From Deltaproteobacteria bacterium (lineage in GTDB: Bacteria; Myxococcota_A; Polyangia; DRWM01; JAAZOP01), in assembly GCA_016218765.1 (NCBI GenBank), contig JACRCZ010000123.1:30060-94059 (forward strand): a stretch of 64,000 nucleotides of DNA, written 5' to 3'. Position numbers and translations under genes: made by a program. Under the pieces are notes generated by a model. That model made no database searches and was not told where the DNA came from. It saw nothing but the letters and a program-made list of their open reading frames with translations. Positions 17,279-27,094 of this stretch are shown piece by piece (position 1 is the stretch's first letter; every line of letters starts with the position of its first letter).

Positions 17279-17770
17279 CGCTCGATCGTGGTGCTGGAGC
17301 TGCAACGTCACGTGACGCCGAATCACGGTGGTCTCGCAGGTCGCGCCGGCCGGCGGCCGCGTGTCGACCTCGACCTTGATCGAGAGTACCTGCTGGGGCC
17401 TCGGCGAGAGCCCAAGCTCGTAGAGCAGGCCGACGAAACGCAAGGCTGCCGAGTGGACGGTCCTGCGCTCGGAGAGCTTGAGGTTCACCCGGTAGCCCTC
17501 GGCCTCGAATCCCGCGCCGACCGCACGCATCAACGTGCGCAGATCGAAGCCGGCCCGCTCGCGCTCCAGCGTGAAGTCGAGATCCTCGGAGAAGCGCGGC
17601 AACCGGTAGAGGAACCGCAGCGCGGTCCCACCGTGGAAGGCCAGCGGGATCATCCCCCCCTCGCGCTGGATCCGGCCCAGGATGCGGGCCTGGAGGTACT
17701 CGCGGGCCAGGTTCCGCGCATGTCCCGGTGCCGCGGCCTCCCGGACGAGCTCGCGCAGTGTTTCCTTCAT
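16952..17770 (-). CDS. abiEii: AbiEii-family nucleotidyltransferase toxin
   Basis: The protein has 272 residues. The AbiEii/AbiGii nucleotidyltransferase motifs are complete: FHGGTALRFLYRLPRFSEDLDF (motif I, about 44-65), SIKVEVD (motif II) and LLAGKLHAFLQRPYAKGRDLFDLLWYL (motifs III/IV, with the Lys and Arg-Asp). In characterised type IV systems the AbiEii toxin transfers nucleotides and blocks growth, giving abortive phage defence. Its ATG overlaps the abiEi stop by 4 bp (17767-17770), so translation is coupled. The 3' end lies inside the damaged gene on the opposite strand. Confidence 0.85.
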   Translation of the reverse strand: MKETLRELVREAAAPGHARNLAREYLQARILGRIQREGGMIPLAFHGGTALRFLYRLPRFSEDLDFTLERERAGFDLRTLMRAVGAGFEAEGYRVNLKLSERRTVHSAALRFVGLLYELGLSPRPQQVLSIKVEVDTRPPAGATCETTVIRRHVTLQLQHHDRASLLAGKLHAFLQRPYAKGRDLFDLLWYLADPEWPEPNLTMLGNALRQTGWQAEVFTAASWRSAVGARLAGLDWRLLRTDVAPFLEPGSDPELLDEPNLRRLLERGAPR

Positions 17771-18408
17771 CGCGTTTCGTGCTCCTCTCCCTCGCCGTCC
17801 GCGAGCCGGAGCACGGCCTGGGCGGCGCGGCGAACCTTGCCCCCCGGCCAGCGCGCGGCCATGGACAACAACCGCGCCCGGTCGAGACGATCGAGCTCCT
17901 GCAGCCGCAGCCCGGCGAGGGCCTCGGGCCGATCGCCGCCCGGCGTCAGGTGCACGAGGTCGAGGATCGCCTTCTCCGGCAAGGCCACGAGGGCCTTCCG
18001 CCCCCGCCCCACGTCCTCGCCCGCATAGCCGAACAACAGCGCCGCCGAAACGTGGCGATAGAGAAACGTCTCGTCCCCGGCGTATCGGGTCCCCGGCCGG
18101 CCGGTCGTCACCGAGGTGGTTACGGGGACCGCCTCGGGAATCATGCCATGGTACGACAGCGCCGACTGGAGGCTCACGTACGACGCGGGCACGAGGCGGT
18201 TGGAGACCAGGAAGGGATGGGGGACCGCCGCGCGAAATGGCGGTGCGAGCGCGTACAACCCACGGCGCAGCATGATGACCTTCCCGGATGCGGTCCACCG
18301 CGAGAGCTGTCGCCGTACGTCGGCGGCGTTCACGGGGCCGGCCAGCAACAAGCCGGTCTCGAAGACCGGCTCCTCGCCCACGATCCGCAGCAGATCGAGG
18401 AACGTCAT
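17767..18408 (-). CDS. abiEi: AbiEi-family antitoxin and transcriptional regulator
   Basis: The protein has 213 residues from the ATG at 18408. An N-terminal winged-helix domain (NAADVRRQLSRWTASGKVIMLRRGLYALA, about 28-56) is followed by the AbiEi core (YVSLQSALSYHGMIPEAVPVTTSVTTGRPGTRYAG). The family both neutralises AbiEii and represses the operon. An earlier in-frame ATG (MWHFAAM) is possible, but it would fall inside the inverted repeat at 18419-18432 that I suggest as the operator. Confidence 0.85.
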   Translation of the reverse strand: MTFLDLLRIVGEEPVFETGLLLAGPVNAADVRRQLSRWTASGKVIMLRRGLYALAPPFRAAVPHPFLVSNRLVPASYVSLQSALSYHGMIPEAVPVTTSVTTGRPGTRYAGDETFLYRHVSAALLFGYAGEDVGRGRKALVALPEKAILDLVHLTPGGDRPEALAGLRLQELDRLDRARLLSMAARWPGGKVRRAAQAVLRLADGEGEEHETR

Positions 18409-18418
18409 CGCAGCAAAA

Positions 18419-18444
18419 TGCCACATTTGGCAACATACGGCAAC
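18419..18444 (-). promoter_or_regulatory. Candidate AbiEi operator
   Basis: TGCCA-CATT-TGGCA (18419-18432) is a perfect 5-bp inverted repeat 11 bp upstream of the abiEi start. It overlaps a direct repeat GGCAAC-ATAC-GGCAAC (18429-18444). Known AbiEi proteins autoregulate by binding repeats in their own promoter, which supports this reading; binding itself is inferred. Confidence 0.35.
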
Positions 18445-18595
18445 GTTGACCCGAGGGCCGGCGCAAGGCCCAGGCTCGGTCGCGATCGACCATCGCCGGT
18501 CTGCGACGCGTCGCGTGGTGGCGAAGCGCGTGCGGGGAGAGGACCGGCGCTGCAGCCTCCGTTGTCGAGCACCAGGCGTTCGGAACATCGAGTGA

Positions 18596-18820
18596 GGTTC
18601 GCCTTCTCTCGACCAAGGCGCTCGATCGAAGTACCTTTCCCCCGCAGGAGGTCGAGTTTTTGGCCGCCGCATCGTGCCGGGATCCTACCTCGCGCGCATC
18701 GATCGTTCGTCACCGCGCGTCGATGTGCCGGACGTCGATGACCTCGCGCTGGACCTCGAGGTGCCGGCATCCGGCCGGGCGGAGGGGATCGAACTGCTGC
18801 TGGCCGCGCCGGGCCCATGA
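18596..18820 (+). other. Possible coding remnant without a start
   Basis: A 74-codon open stretch between abiEi and the RCC1 gene ends in TGA at 18818-18820. Its last 45 residues (RIDRSSPRVDVPDVDD, then ASGRAEGIELLLAAPGP) have protein-like composition, but no ATG with a ribosome-binding site precedes it. It could be the tail of a gene deleted by the AbiE insertion, or chance. The rest of 18409-18873 shows nothing else I can name. Confidence 0.2.
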
Positions 18821-18873
18821 AGATCCGACCCGAATCGACGTCGATGGACGCCGTTCGGAGGAGGGAGAGAGCG

Positions 18874-21800
18874 ATGAAGACCAGGACGGACCGGTTCTGC
18901 CTTGCGGTTTCGACGGCCCTGCTCGCCATGCTCTGCGCCGGCTGCCCCGGGAGCGGCGGCGGGGACGACACGGACGCGCTCGAGGACGACGGTTTTGTCG
19001 GTGACGGCGAGCCGGACCAGGAGGACCTCGAGGTCGCCGAGGTGCCCGACGGCGATGCCGACGACGACGGCGGCGAGGCGGAGGTCGCGCCGTACTGCGG
19101 CGACGGCGAGATCAACACCGCGATCGAGGAGTGCGACGACGGCGAGGACAACAGCGACACCACGCCGAACGCCTGCCGGACCGACTGCCGGCTGCCGTAC
19201 TGCGGCGACGGCGTTCGCGACCGCGGCGAGGGCTGCGACGACGGCAACACGAACGACGAGGACGACTGCCGCAACGACTGCAGCCCGTCCACCTGCGGCG
19301 ACGGCGTCGTCAACTCGGCCGACGAGGAATGCGACGACGCCAACGACTCCAATACCGATGACTGCCTCAACACCTGCGTCGATGCCTCGTGCGGCGACGA
19401 CCACGTCTGGGAGGGGCACGAGGACTGCGAAGGTGATGCGTCGGAGGCGTGCACGGCGACGTGCGGGTCGAGCGGCACGCGGACGTGCTCGGACTGCGCG
19501 TGGCCGACAATCTGTACGCCGCCGGCCGAATCGTGCAACGGCGCCGATGACGACTGCGACGGCGAGACGGACGAGAGCCTGGGGACCACGACGTGCGGGG
19601 CAGGGGCCTGCCTGCGGACGGTCGACAACTGCGCGGGCGGCGCGCCGCAGACGTGCACGCCGGGCGCCCCGGGCACCGAGACGTGCGACGGCGTGGACGA
19701 GGACTGCGACACGTCGACCGACGACGGTTTGGGCACGACGACCTGCGGCGTCGGGGCCTGCGAGCGAACGGTCGACAACTGCACGGGCGGCGCGCCGCAG
19801 GCGTGCACGCCGGGCGCGTCGGGGACGGAGTCGTGCGACGGGACGGACGAGGATTGCGACGGGACGGCGGACGACGGGCTGGGGACGACGACGTGCGGGA
19901 CGGGTGCGTGCGTCCGGACCGTGGAGAACTGTGCGGGCGGAATGCCGCAAACGTGCACGCCGGGCGCGTCGGGGACGGAGACGTGCGACGGGACGGACGA
20001 GGATTGCGACGGGACGGCGGACGACGGGCTGGGTACGACGACGTGCGGCGCCGGCGCGTGCGAACGGACGGTCGATAACTGCAGGGGTGGCGTGCCGCAG
20101 ACGTGCACGCCGGGCGCGGCCGGAACGGAGACGTGCGACGGGACGGACGAGGACTGCGACGGGACGGCGGACGACGGGTTGGGGACGACGACCTGCGGGA
20201 CGGGTGCGTGCGCGCGGACCGTGAACAACTGCGTCGGGGGGCTGCCGCAGCCGTGCACGCCGGGCACGGCGGGGACGGAGACGTGCGACGGGACGGACGA
20301 GGACTGCGACGGTACGACGGACGACGGACTGGGGACGACGACCTGTGGGGTCGGCGCGTGCGTGCGGACGGTCGACAACTGCGCGGGCGGGCTGCCGCAG
20401 GCTTGCACGCCGGGCGCGGGGAGCGCGGAGACGTGCGACGGGACGGACCAGGACTGCGACGGTACGACGGATGACGGGGCGACGTGCGGCGTCGGCGAGT
20501 CCTGCCTGGCGGGCACGTGCACGCCGGTCGCGGGCGCGTCGTTGCTGGCCGCGGGCGGCCTGCACACGTGCTCGGTGCGTCCCACCGGCGTCGTGGCCTG
20601 CTGGGGCACGAACGCGGACGGCGAGCTGGGCGACGGGACGACGACGGAGCGGCTGGCGCCGGTGACCGTCGGCAGCGGCCTGACCTCGGTGGCCGAGGCG
20701 ACGGCAGGGCTGGCCTTCACCTGCGCCCGGCGCTCGGCGGGAACCGTGTACTGCTGGGGCGACAACTGGACGGGGCAGGTCGGCAACGGCGGCACGACGG
20801 ATCGGACGACACCGCTGGCGGTGACGCTGGCGTCGACCGCGACGCAGATCAGCGCGGGCGACGAGCACGCGTGCGCGCTGCTTTCCACCGGCCGGGTGTC
20901 GTGCTGGGGCTATCAGGCCTACGGGCGGCTGGGCAACGGCACGTCGGCGGTCTCGCCGAGCACGCCGGTGCTGGTGACGGGGTTGACGGACGCCACCCAG
21001 GTCTCGGCGGGCGACGACCACACGTGCGCGGTGCGCACGGGCGGCGTCGTCGTCTGCTTCGGTTTCAACGGCACGGGGGCCCTGGGGGACGGCACGCATA
21101 CGAACCAGAGCACGCCGGTCGCCGTCGTGGGCATGACGGACGCGGCGGAGGTCACGGCGGGCGACTGGTTCACGTGCGCCCGGCACGCGGGGGGCACGGT
21201 TTCGTGCTGGGGCAGCAACATCCGCGGGCAGCTCGGCAACGGCACGACGACGAGCAGCGACGCGCCCGTCGCGGTGACCGGGCTGGCCGACGCGGTCGAG
21301 GTCGACGCGGGCACGTATCACGTCTGCGCGCGGCGCGCGGGGGGCACGGTCGTCTGCTGGGGCGACAACCAGTACGGGCAGCTCGGGGACGGCACGCGGG
21401 ACCGGCACACGACCCCGGTCGCGGTCTCGGGGATCACCGATGCCGTCGAAATCAGCACGCAGTCCTGGCACACCTGCGCGCGGCTGGCGGGCGGATCGAT
21501 CCGGTGCTGGGGCCTCAATGGCAGCGGGCGTCTGGGCAACGGCGAGCGGCAGGAACACTACGTGCCGATCGCGGCGGTCTCGGTGGCCGGCGCGACCCAG
21601 GTCGCGGTCGGGCGGTACAACTCGTGTGCGCGGCTGTCGGGCGGGACCGTGAGCTGCTGGGGCTTCAACGAGCTGGGGCTGTTCGGCGACGGCACGACGC
21701 TGGGCACCGGGCCGGTGTCCGTCCTCGGCGTTGCCGACGCCGCGCAGATCCAGCTGGGCGAGGAGCACGGCTGCCTGCGACGAACGGGCGGCGGCGTCAC

Positions 21801-22638
21801 GTGCTGGGGCCAGGCCGGCTGGGGCCAGCTCGGCAACGGCAGCTACACCGACAGCGCGTCGCCGGTGACGGTGACCGGGCTGACCGACGCCATCGATCTG
21901 TCGATCGGGCAGTGGCACTCGTGCGCGGTCCGCACCGGCGGCGCCGTCGCGTGCTGGGGCCGGAACCAGACCGGCGAGCTGGGCGACGGGACGACGACGC
22001 GGCGCTGGACGCCGGTCGCGGTCGCGGGATTGGCCGGGGCGACCCGGGTCGGGCTGGGGCGCGACCACTCCTGCGCCGTGCTTTCCGGCGGCGGCGTGCG
22101 CTGCTGGGGCTTGAACGACCAGGGGCAGCTCGGCGACGGCACGACGACCAACCGCCCCGCGCCGGCGACGGTGAGCGGCCTCGCGGACGCCGTCGAGATC
22201 GACGCCGGCTACGACAGCACGTGCGCGCGCCGCACCGGCGGCGCGGTGGTGTGCTGGGGCGACAACCTGTACGGACAGCTCGGCGACGCCTCGACCACCG
22301 ATCGCCTGTCCCCCGTGACGGTGAGCGGCCTTGCGGACGCGGCCGAGATCCGCGTCGGGACCGACTACGCGTGCGCGCGCCGCACCGGCGGCGCCGTCGT
22401 GTGCTGGGGCCACAACGACGAGGGCCAGCTCGGCGACGGCACGACGACCAACCACTCGAGTCCCACCCCGGTGAGCGGGCTCACCGACGCCATCGCGCTC
22501 GGTGCGGGCGTGCCGCCCTTCGAGAGCCACACCTGCGCTGTCCGCTCGGGCGGAACGGTGGTCTGCTGGGGCGACAACCGCTGGGGCCAGCTCGGACACC
22601 ACGAGTTGTTGCCGGTGACCGTGGTCGGGCTGCCGTAG
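18874..22638 (+). CDS. Large Cys-rich lipoprotein with DUF4215, MopE-like and 14 RCC1 repeats
   Basis: The protein has 1254 residues from the ATG at 18874, preceded by GGAGGAGGGAGA; the frame is open further up, but this start gives a proper lipoprotein signal ending LCAGC (Cys 24). Domains in order: an acidic linker (about 28-70); three DUF4215 Cys repeats of the form CGDG-x-E-CDDGN (about 72-170); a MopE-like CNGADDDCDGETDE; six 50-residue repeats GTTTCGxGACxRTVDNC...CDGTDEDCDGTxDDGL (about 237-536); then 14 RCC1/ATS1 repeats each with C-x-R-x-GG-x-V-x-CWG-x-N and GQLGDGTTT (about 550-1250). Fourteen repeats fit two seven-bladed propellers. Every RCC1 blade carries a conserved Cys pair, suggesting one disulfide per blade outside the cytoplasm. 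Ligand unknown. Confidence 0.9.
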   Translation: MKTRTDRFCLAVSTALLAMLCAGCPGSGGGDDTDALEDDGFVGDGEPDQEDLEVAEVPDGDADDDGGEAEVAPYCGDGEINTAIEECDDGEDNSDTTPNACRTDCRLPYCGDGVRDRGEGCDDGNTNDEDDCRNDCSPSTCGDGVVNSADEECDDANDSNTDDCLNTCVDASCGDDHVWEGHEDCEGDASEACTATCGSSGTRTCSDCAWPTICTPPAESCNGADDDCDGETDESLGTTTCGAGACLRTVDNCAGGAPQTCTPGAPGTETCDGVDEDCDTSTDDGLGTTTCGVGACERTVDNCTGGAPQACTPGASGTESCDGTDEDCDGTADDGLGTTTCGTGACVRTVENCAGGMPQTCTPGASGTETCDGTDEDCDGTADDGLGTTTCGAGACERTVDNCRGGVPQTCTPGAAGTETCDGTDEDCDGTADDGLGTTTCGTGACARTVNNCVGGLPQPCTPGTAGTETCDGTDEDCDGTTDDGLGTTTCGVGACVRTVDNCAGGLPQACTPGAGSAETCDGTDQDCDGTTDDGATCGVGESCLAGTCTPVAGASLLAAGGLHTCSVRPTGVVACWGTNADGELGDGTTTERLAPVTVGSGLTSVAEATAGLAFTCARRSAGTVYCWGDNWTGQVGNGGTTDRTTPLAVTLASTATQISAGDEHACALLSTGRVSCWGYQAYGRLGNGTSAVSPSTPVLVTGLTDATQVSAGDDHTCAVRTGGVVVCFGFNGTGALGDGTHTNQSTPVAVVGMTDAAEVTAGDWFTCARHAGGTVSCWGSNIRGQLGNGTTTSSDAPVAVTGLADAVEVDAGTYHVCARRAGGTVVCWGDNQYGQLGDGTRDRHTTPVAVSGITDAVEISTQSWHTCARLAGGSIRCWGLNGSGRLGNGERQEHYVPIAAVSVAGATQVAVGRYNSCARLSGGTVSCWGFNELGLFGDGTTLGTGPVSVLGVADAAQIQLGEEHGCLRRTGGGVTCWGQAGWGQLGNGSYTDSASPVTVTGLTDAIDLSIGQWHSCAVRTGGAVACWGRNQTGELGDGTTTRRWTPVAVAGLAGATRVGLGRDHSCAVLSGGGVRCWGLNDQGQLGDGTTTNRPAPATVSGLADAVEIDAGYDSTCARRTGGAVVCWGDNLYGQLGDASTTDRLSPVTVSGLADAAEIRVGTDYACARRTGGAVVCWGHNDEGQLGDGTTTNHSSPTPVSGLTDAIALGAGVPPFESHTCAVRSGGTVVCWGDNRWGQLGHHELLPVTVVGLP
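19582..20481 (+). repeat. Six tandem 150-bp repeats in the coding sequence
   Basis: Units start at 19582, 19732, 19882, 20032, 20182 and 20332, each exactly 150 bp (50 codons). Adjacent units are nearly identical at the DNA level, synonymous sites included, which points to recent duplication or gene conversion rather than conservation of protein alone. Confidence 0.9.
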
Positions 22639-22644
22639 CGCGGC

Positions 22645-23202
22645 TCAGTCGACGCCGCCGGGCTCCCTGCCGGCGGCCTTCGCGATGGCCGCCTCGAGGG
22701 CCTCGGCGCGTTGCGAGCCGAGGAGGAGCTTCTTGCCGCCGTCGAGGAGCAGGCGGACGCCGCGATCGCCGGAGACGTTGTACGCCTTGTTCTTGCCCAT
22801 GCCGCGGATGCCCCAGCCGCCGTACTCGCGCACGGGGCGATACTGCACCGCGCGGAAGCCCCGGACCTCGGACCACGGGATGCGGCGTCGCACGAACGGC
22901 CAGAAGCGCACCGCCAGGCCGTCCGCCTCGACCCGCACCGTGAGTCGCATCGCCAGCACGCCGAAGACGAGCAGGGTGGTGAAGGGGATGACGATGGCGG
23001 AGACGAAGATCAGGCCGTTGTCCGACATCGGTTTGTCGCCGAACGGCTGTCCCACGACGAGCTGCCGGTAGAGGCCGTAGCCGAAGACGCCGACCTCGGC
23101 GACGAAGACCAGCGCGAGCAGCGCGACGACCCACCACTGGCGGAAGCGCTGGGTTTCCTCGAACGATGCGTCCTGGCCGGAAGGAGACGAGGCGGAAGTC
23201 AT
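22645..23202 (-). CDS. Two-helix membrane protein of unknown function
   Basis: The protein has 185 residues. There are two transmembrane segments, about 24-46 (WVVALLALVFVAEVGVFGYGL) and about 64-86 (LIFVSAIVIPFTTLLVFGVLAM). They are followed by a soluble beta-rich domain resembling a PH/YcxB-type module (LTVRVEADGLAVRFWPFVRRRIPWSEVRGFRAV) and a C-terminal Ala-rich helix. It resembles small DUF6141-type proteins by layout, but I am not sure of the family. It lies 28 bp downstream of groEL on the same strand's far side and converges on the RCC1 gene with a 6-bp gap. Confidence 0.7.
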   Translation of the reverse strand: MTSASSPSGQDASFEETQRFRQWWVVALLALVFVAEVGVFGYGLYRQLVVGQPFGDKPMSDNGLIFVSAIVIPFTTLLVFGVLAMRLTVRVEADGLAVRFWPFVRRRIPWSEVRGFRAVQYRPVREYGGWGIRGMGKNKAYNVSGDRGVRLLLDGGKKLLLGSQRAEALEAAIAKAAGREPGGVD

Positions 23203-23230
23203 GCGGATCCCCCCGCGGCGGGCCTGCGGC

Positions 23231-24943
<1,713 letters not shown>

Positions 24944-25399
24944 CTACGAACCTCCATCATCCCTTATGCGAAGAGAATCGTTCGAGCGGCCGGACAATAA
25001 TCATGCAACCGCGCCTGTCAACAGAGAAATCGTGCGTGGCCCGGAACCACGTCCCGTGGGGCGCTCGGACTCCACCGGTACTCCACAGGGCGTCCCGCCC
25101 GGCCGCCGCGAGCGGCCGCACCGGACCTGGCGTTCCGCCCGGACCGCCGACTCTCGATTTCCCGGCGCGATGTCGGCCGGTTGAGCGTGCCGGGCCGGCC
25201 GAATCCGGCATGCGGCAGCGCACCTACCGATGTTCAGGTGGTCAGGAGACCCACGACCGAACCACGGGTTTTCCACCGGTAATCCACAGCGGCCGGCCGG
25301 CGAACCGCGGCGCACCTTCGCCGCCTGATCGCCTTCACGGTCGAGGGGCCCTCGCCGAGGCCGGCGTACGGAGCGGCGGTGACGGGGAGACCGCGTCGA
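24944..25399. other. 456-bp intergenic region with a spaced direct repeat
   Basis: This gap holds the groEL promoter. It also has two copies of TCCACCGGTAMTCCACAG at 25071-25088 and 25272-25289, exactly 201 bp apart, each preceded by GAACCACG within 30 bp. The TCCACA cores loosely resemble DnaA boxes. I see no gene. Confidence 0.5.
24994..25021 (-). promoter_or_regulatory. Sigma70-type promoter of groEL
   Basis: Read on the minus strand: TTGACA (25021-25016), a 16-bp spacer, then TATTGT (24999-24994) with an upstream TG (TGAT). It lies about 50 bp upstream of the groEL start, leaving a short leader with GGAGG. No CIRCE inverted repeat (TTAGCACTC-N9-GAGTGCTAA) is visible, so HrcA control is unlikely here. 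Confidence 0.6.
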
Positions 25400-26869
25400 C
25401 TACCGGGGGGGAAGGGCGAAACGCAGGACGAACGCGGCGCGGTCTTCGGGAGCGCCGAGCGGGGTCGACAGGTCGGCCAGCTCCGGATCCGTGAAGGTCC
25501 AGGTGTCGCCCCAGGCGTAGCGCGACACGGCCAAGTAGACCCCCTCGCCGCTCCGGACGACCACGCCGCCCGCGACGGCCTCGCGCGTGCCCGCCACGTC
25601 GGCCCTCCAGCCCGCGGGCGAGTACAGCACGCCGCCGATCATCTTGAGTCGACCGGCGCTGACGTCCATTCGCAGGGACATCGCTCCGGGGCCCAGATCC
25701 TCGTGGGCGTCAAGGAAGGCGCCGTCGGGCCCCAACTCGGCCAGGTAGTTGATGCTGCTGCCCGCGGCGTGGAGCGTGTACCGGCCGAAGTAGACGTCGG
25801 CGGCGCCGAACCGGTAGCCGCCCGGCGCGAAGTTGTAGGCGGCGGCATTCCCGAGCACGAGGAACCGTCCGTCCGGATCGGAGAACAGGTCCACGAAATC
25901 GATGTACGCGTCGTAGCCGTCGGGCATCGGGGAGGTCACCTTGCCCGCGACTTGTGTGATGCGCTCGACGGCTCCGTCGGCTCCGTCGAGCAGGGCGATG
26001 AAGCCCGCGTGACCGGCGTTGACGTCGGTTTCGGTGCCGGCGAGTTCCCCGCCCGTCAGAAGACCCCGCGAGTAGCCCGTGGCGAGCACCCGGCCGTCAG
26101 CGAGTATCGCGACGCCGGTGGCCGTCGAGCCCTCGTCGATGCCGCCGGGAAGCCGTTGCGCCCAGAGCTGCCCTCCGTCCGCGTCGAGACGGGCCACGAA
26201 GGGGCCGAGCCATGCCTCGCTCTGGGGCCCGCCGTCGAGCTGGCAGTCGATGCCGCCGACGAATCCCGCCACCACCACGCCCCCGTCGGCCGTGGCCGCC
26301 AGCGCGTTCAGATCGCCGGCACAGTTCCCCGTGGCGCGCCCCCACAGCGCCGAGCCGTCGGCGGCGAACTTGGCCACCAGCGGCCCCTGCAGCTCGTTGC
26401 CCACGGTGTCCCCGCCGATCTGCGCCGGACCCCGGACCGAACCGGCGACGTAGATTTCGCCCGTGCCGGTGACGAGCAAGCGGCGCACCTCCGCCGGCGC
26501 GTCGTTATCGGTCAGGCGCCGCAGACTTCGCGCCGTGCCGTCGCTGCCGACGCGAAGCAGCAGCGTGCTCCAGGAGGACGCTGCCATGACCTCCAATCCC
26601 TCGACCCCGACCGGGCCGCTGAAAATGCCCGCGGTCACCAGGTCGCCCGTGGTCGGGTCGCCGACGATGTCGCGCAGCGTGACGCGGCCGACCAGCGGCA
26701 CGGCCCAGCAGTCGCCCTGGCACAACCAGAGCTCGGGCCCCGGCGCGTCGGCGTCCCCCGCGGCCTCCGACGAACCGTCGCCACCCGGATCTCCGCCCGA
26801 GGTGCCGCAAGCGGCGGCGACCGCCGCCGTTCCCATCGCGCAAACAACAGCCTTCGCCCACCGCCGCAT
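25400..26869 (-). CDS. Lipoprotein with SBBP/propeller-like repeats
   Basis: The protein has 489 residues. The ATG at 26869 is preceded by GGGAGG. The lipoprotein signal ends AVAAAC (Cys 21), followed by a short Gly/Asp/Ala/Glu linker. The body contains repeats of the type GTGEIYVAGSVRGPAQIGGD, LVAKFAADGSALWGRATG and ADGGVVVAGFVGG, which match the SBBP/delta-60-like beta-propeller repeats common in exported myxobacterial and related proteins. About six blades are recognisable between residues 60 and 420. It is presumably a surface binding protein; ligand unknown. Confidence 0.75.
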   Translation of the reverse strand: MRRWAKAVVCAMGTAAVAAACGTSGGDPGGDGSSEAAGDADAPGPELWLCQGDCWAVPLVGRVTLRDIVGDPTTGDLVTAGIFSGPVGVEGLEVMAASSWSTLLLRVGSDGTARSLRRLTDNDAPAEVRRLLVTGTGEIYVAGSVRGPAQIGGDTVGNELQGPLVAKFAADGSALWGRATGNCAGDLNALAATADGGVVVAGFVGGIDCQLDGGPQSEAWLGPFVARLDADGGQLWAQRLPGGIDEGSTATGVAILADGRVLATGYSRGLLTGGELAGTETDVNAGHAGFIALLDGADGAVERITQVAGKVTSPMPDGYDAYIDFVDLFSDPDGRFLVLGNAAAYNFAPGGYRFGAADVYFGRYTLHAAGSSINYLAELGPDGAFLDAHEDLGPGAMSLRMDVSAGRLKMIGGVLYSPAGWRADVAGTREAVAGGVVVRSGEGVYLAVSRYAWGDTWTFTDPELADLSTPLGAPEDRAAFVLRFALPPR

Positions 26870-26951
26870 TCCAACCTCCCCATCTGACTTGTCGGCGCAA
26901 CCGAGCTGTGATCGCCGTTCCGCCCGGGCAGCCCGCCGGACGAGTGACTCC

Positions 26952-26977
26952 CGGAACCCGAGCCCCCCCGGGTTCCG
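26952..26977. terminator. 9-bp perfect hairpin downstream of the amidohydrolase gene
   Basis: CGGAACCCG (26952-26960) pairs with CGGGTTCCG (26969-26977) around an 8-base loop. It lies 118 bp past the end of the minus-strand amidohydrolase gene. It has no T-run, so it is only a possible terminator. Confidence 0.3.
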
Positions 26978-27094
26978 TTCGATCTCACGCGCAGAAGATT
27001 ACCCCCCCCGTCGGAACCACGCCACCCCCAGCCGTCGTGATTGCGGCGGCGGCCGGTCAAGTCAAGCGCGACCGGAGCTGCACCGGCGCGTGCG

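Noticed and set aside
18874..20481. CRISPR-like array, because of regular repeats
   Set aside because: Units are 150 bp, contiguous and in frame in a protein; there are no unique spacers and no cas genes.
18685..22602. A 1305-codon minus-strand open frame opposite the RCC1 gene
   Set aside because: Antisense of a clearly coding repeat protein; the composition is Arg/Ala/Val-rich without motifs.
24944..25399. Replication origin with DnaA boxes
   Set aside because: Only imperfect boxes, no AT-rich unwinding region and no dnaA, dnaN or gyrB nearby.
26952..26977. Strong Rho-independent terminator
   Set aside because: The stem is good, but no T-run follows on either strand; kept only as a low-confidence hairpin.
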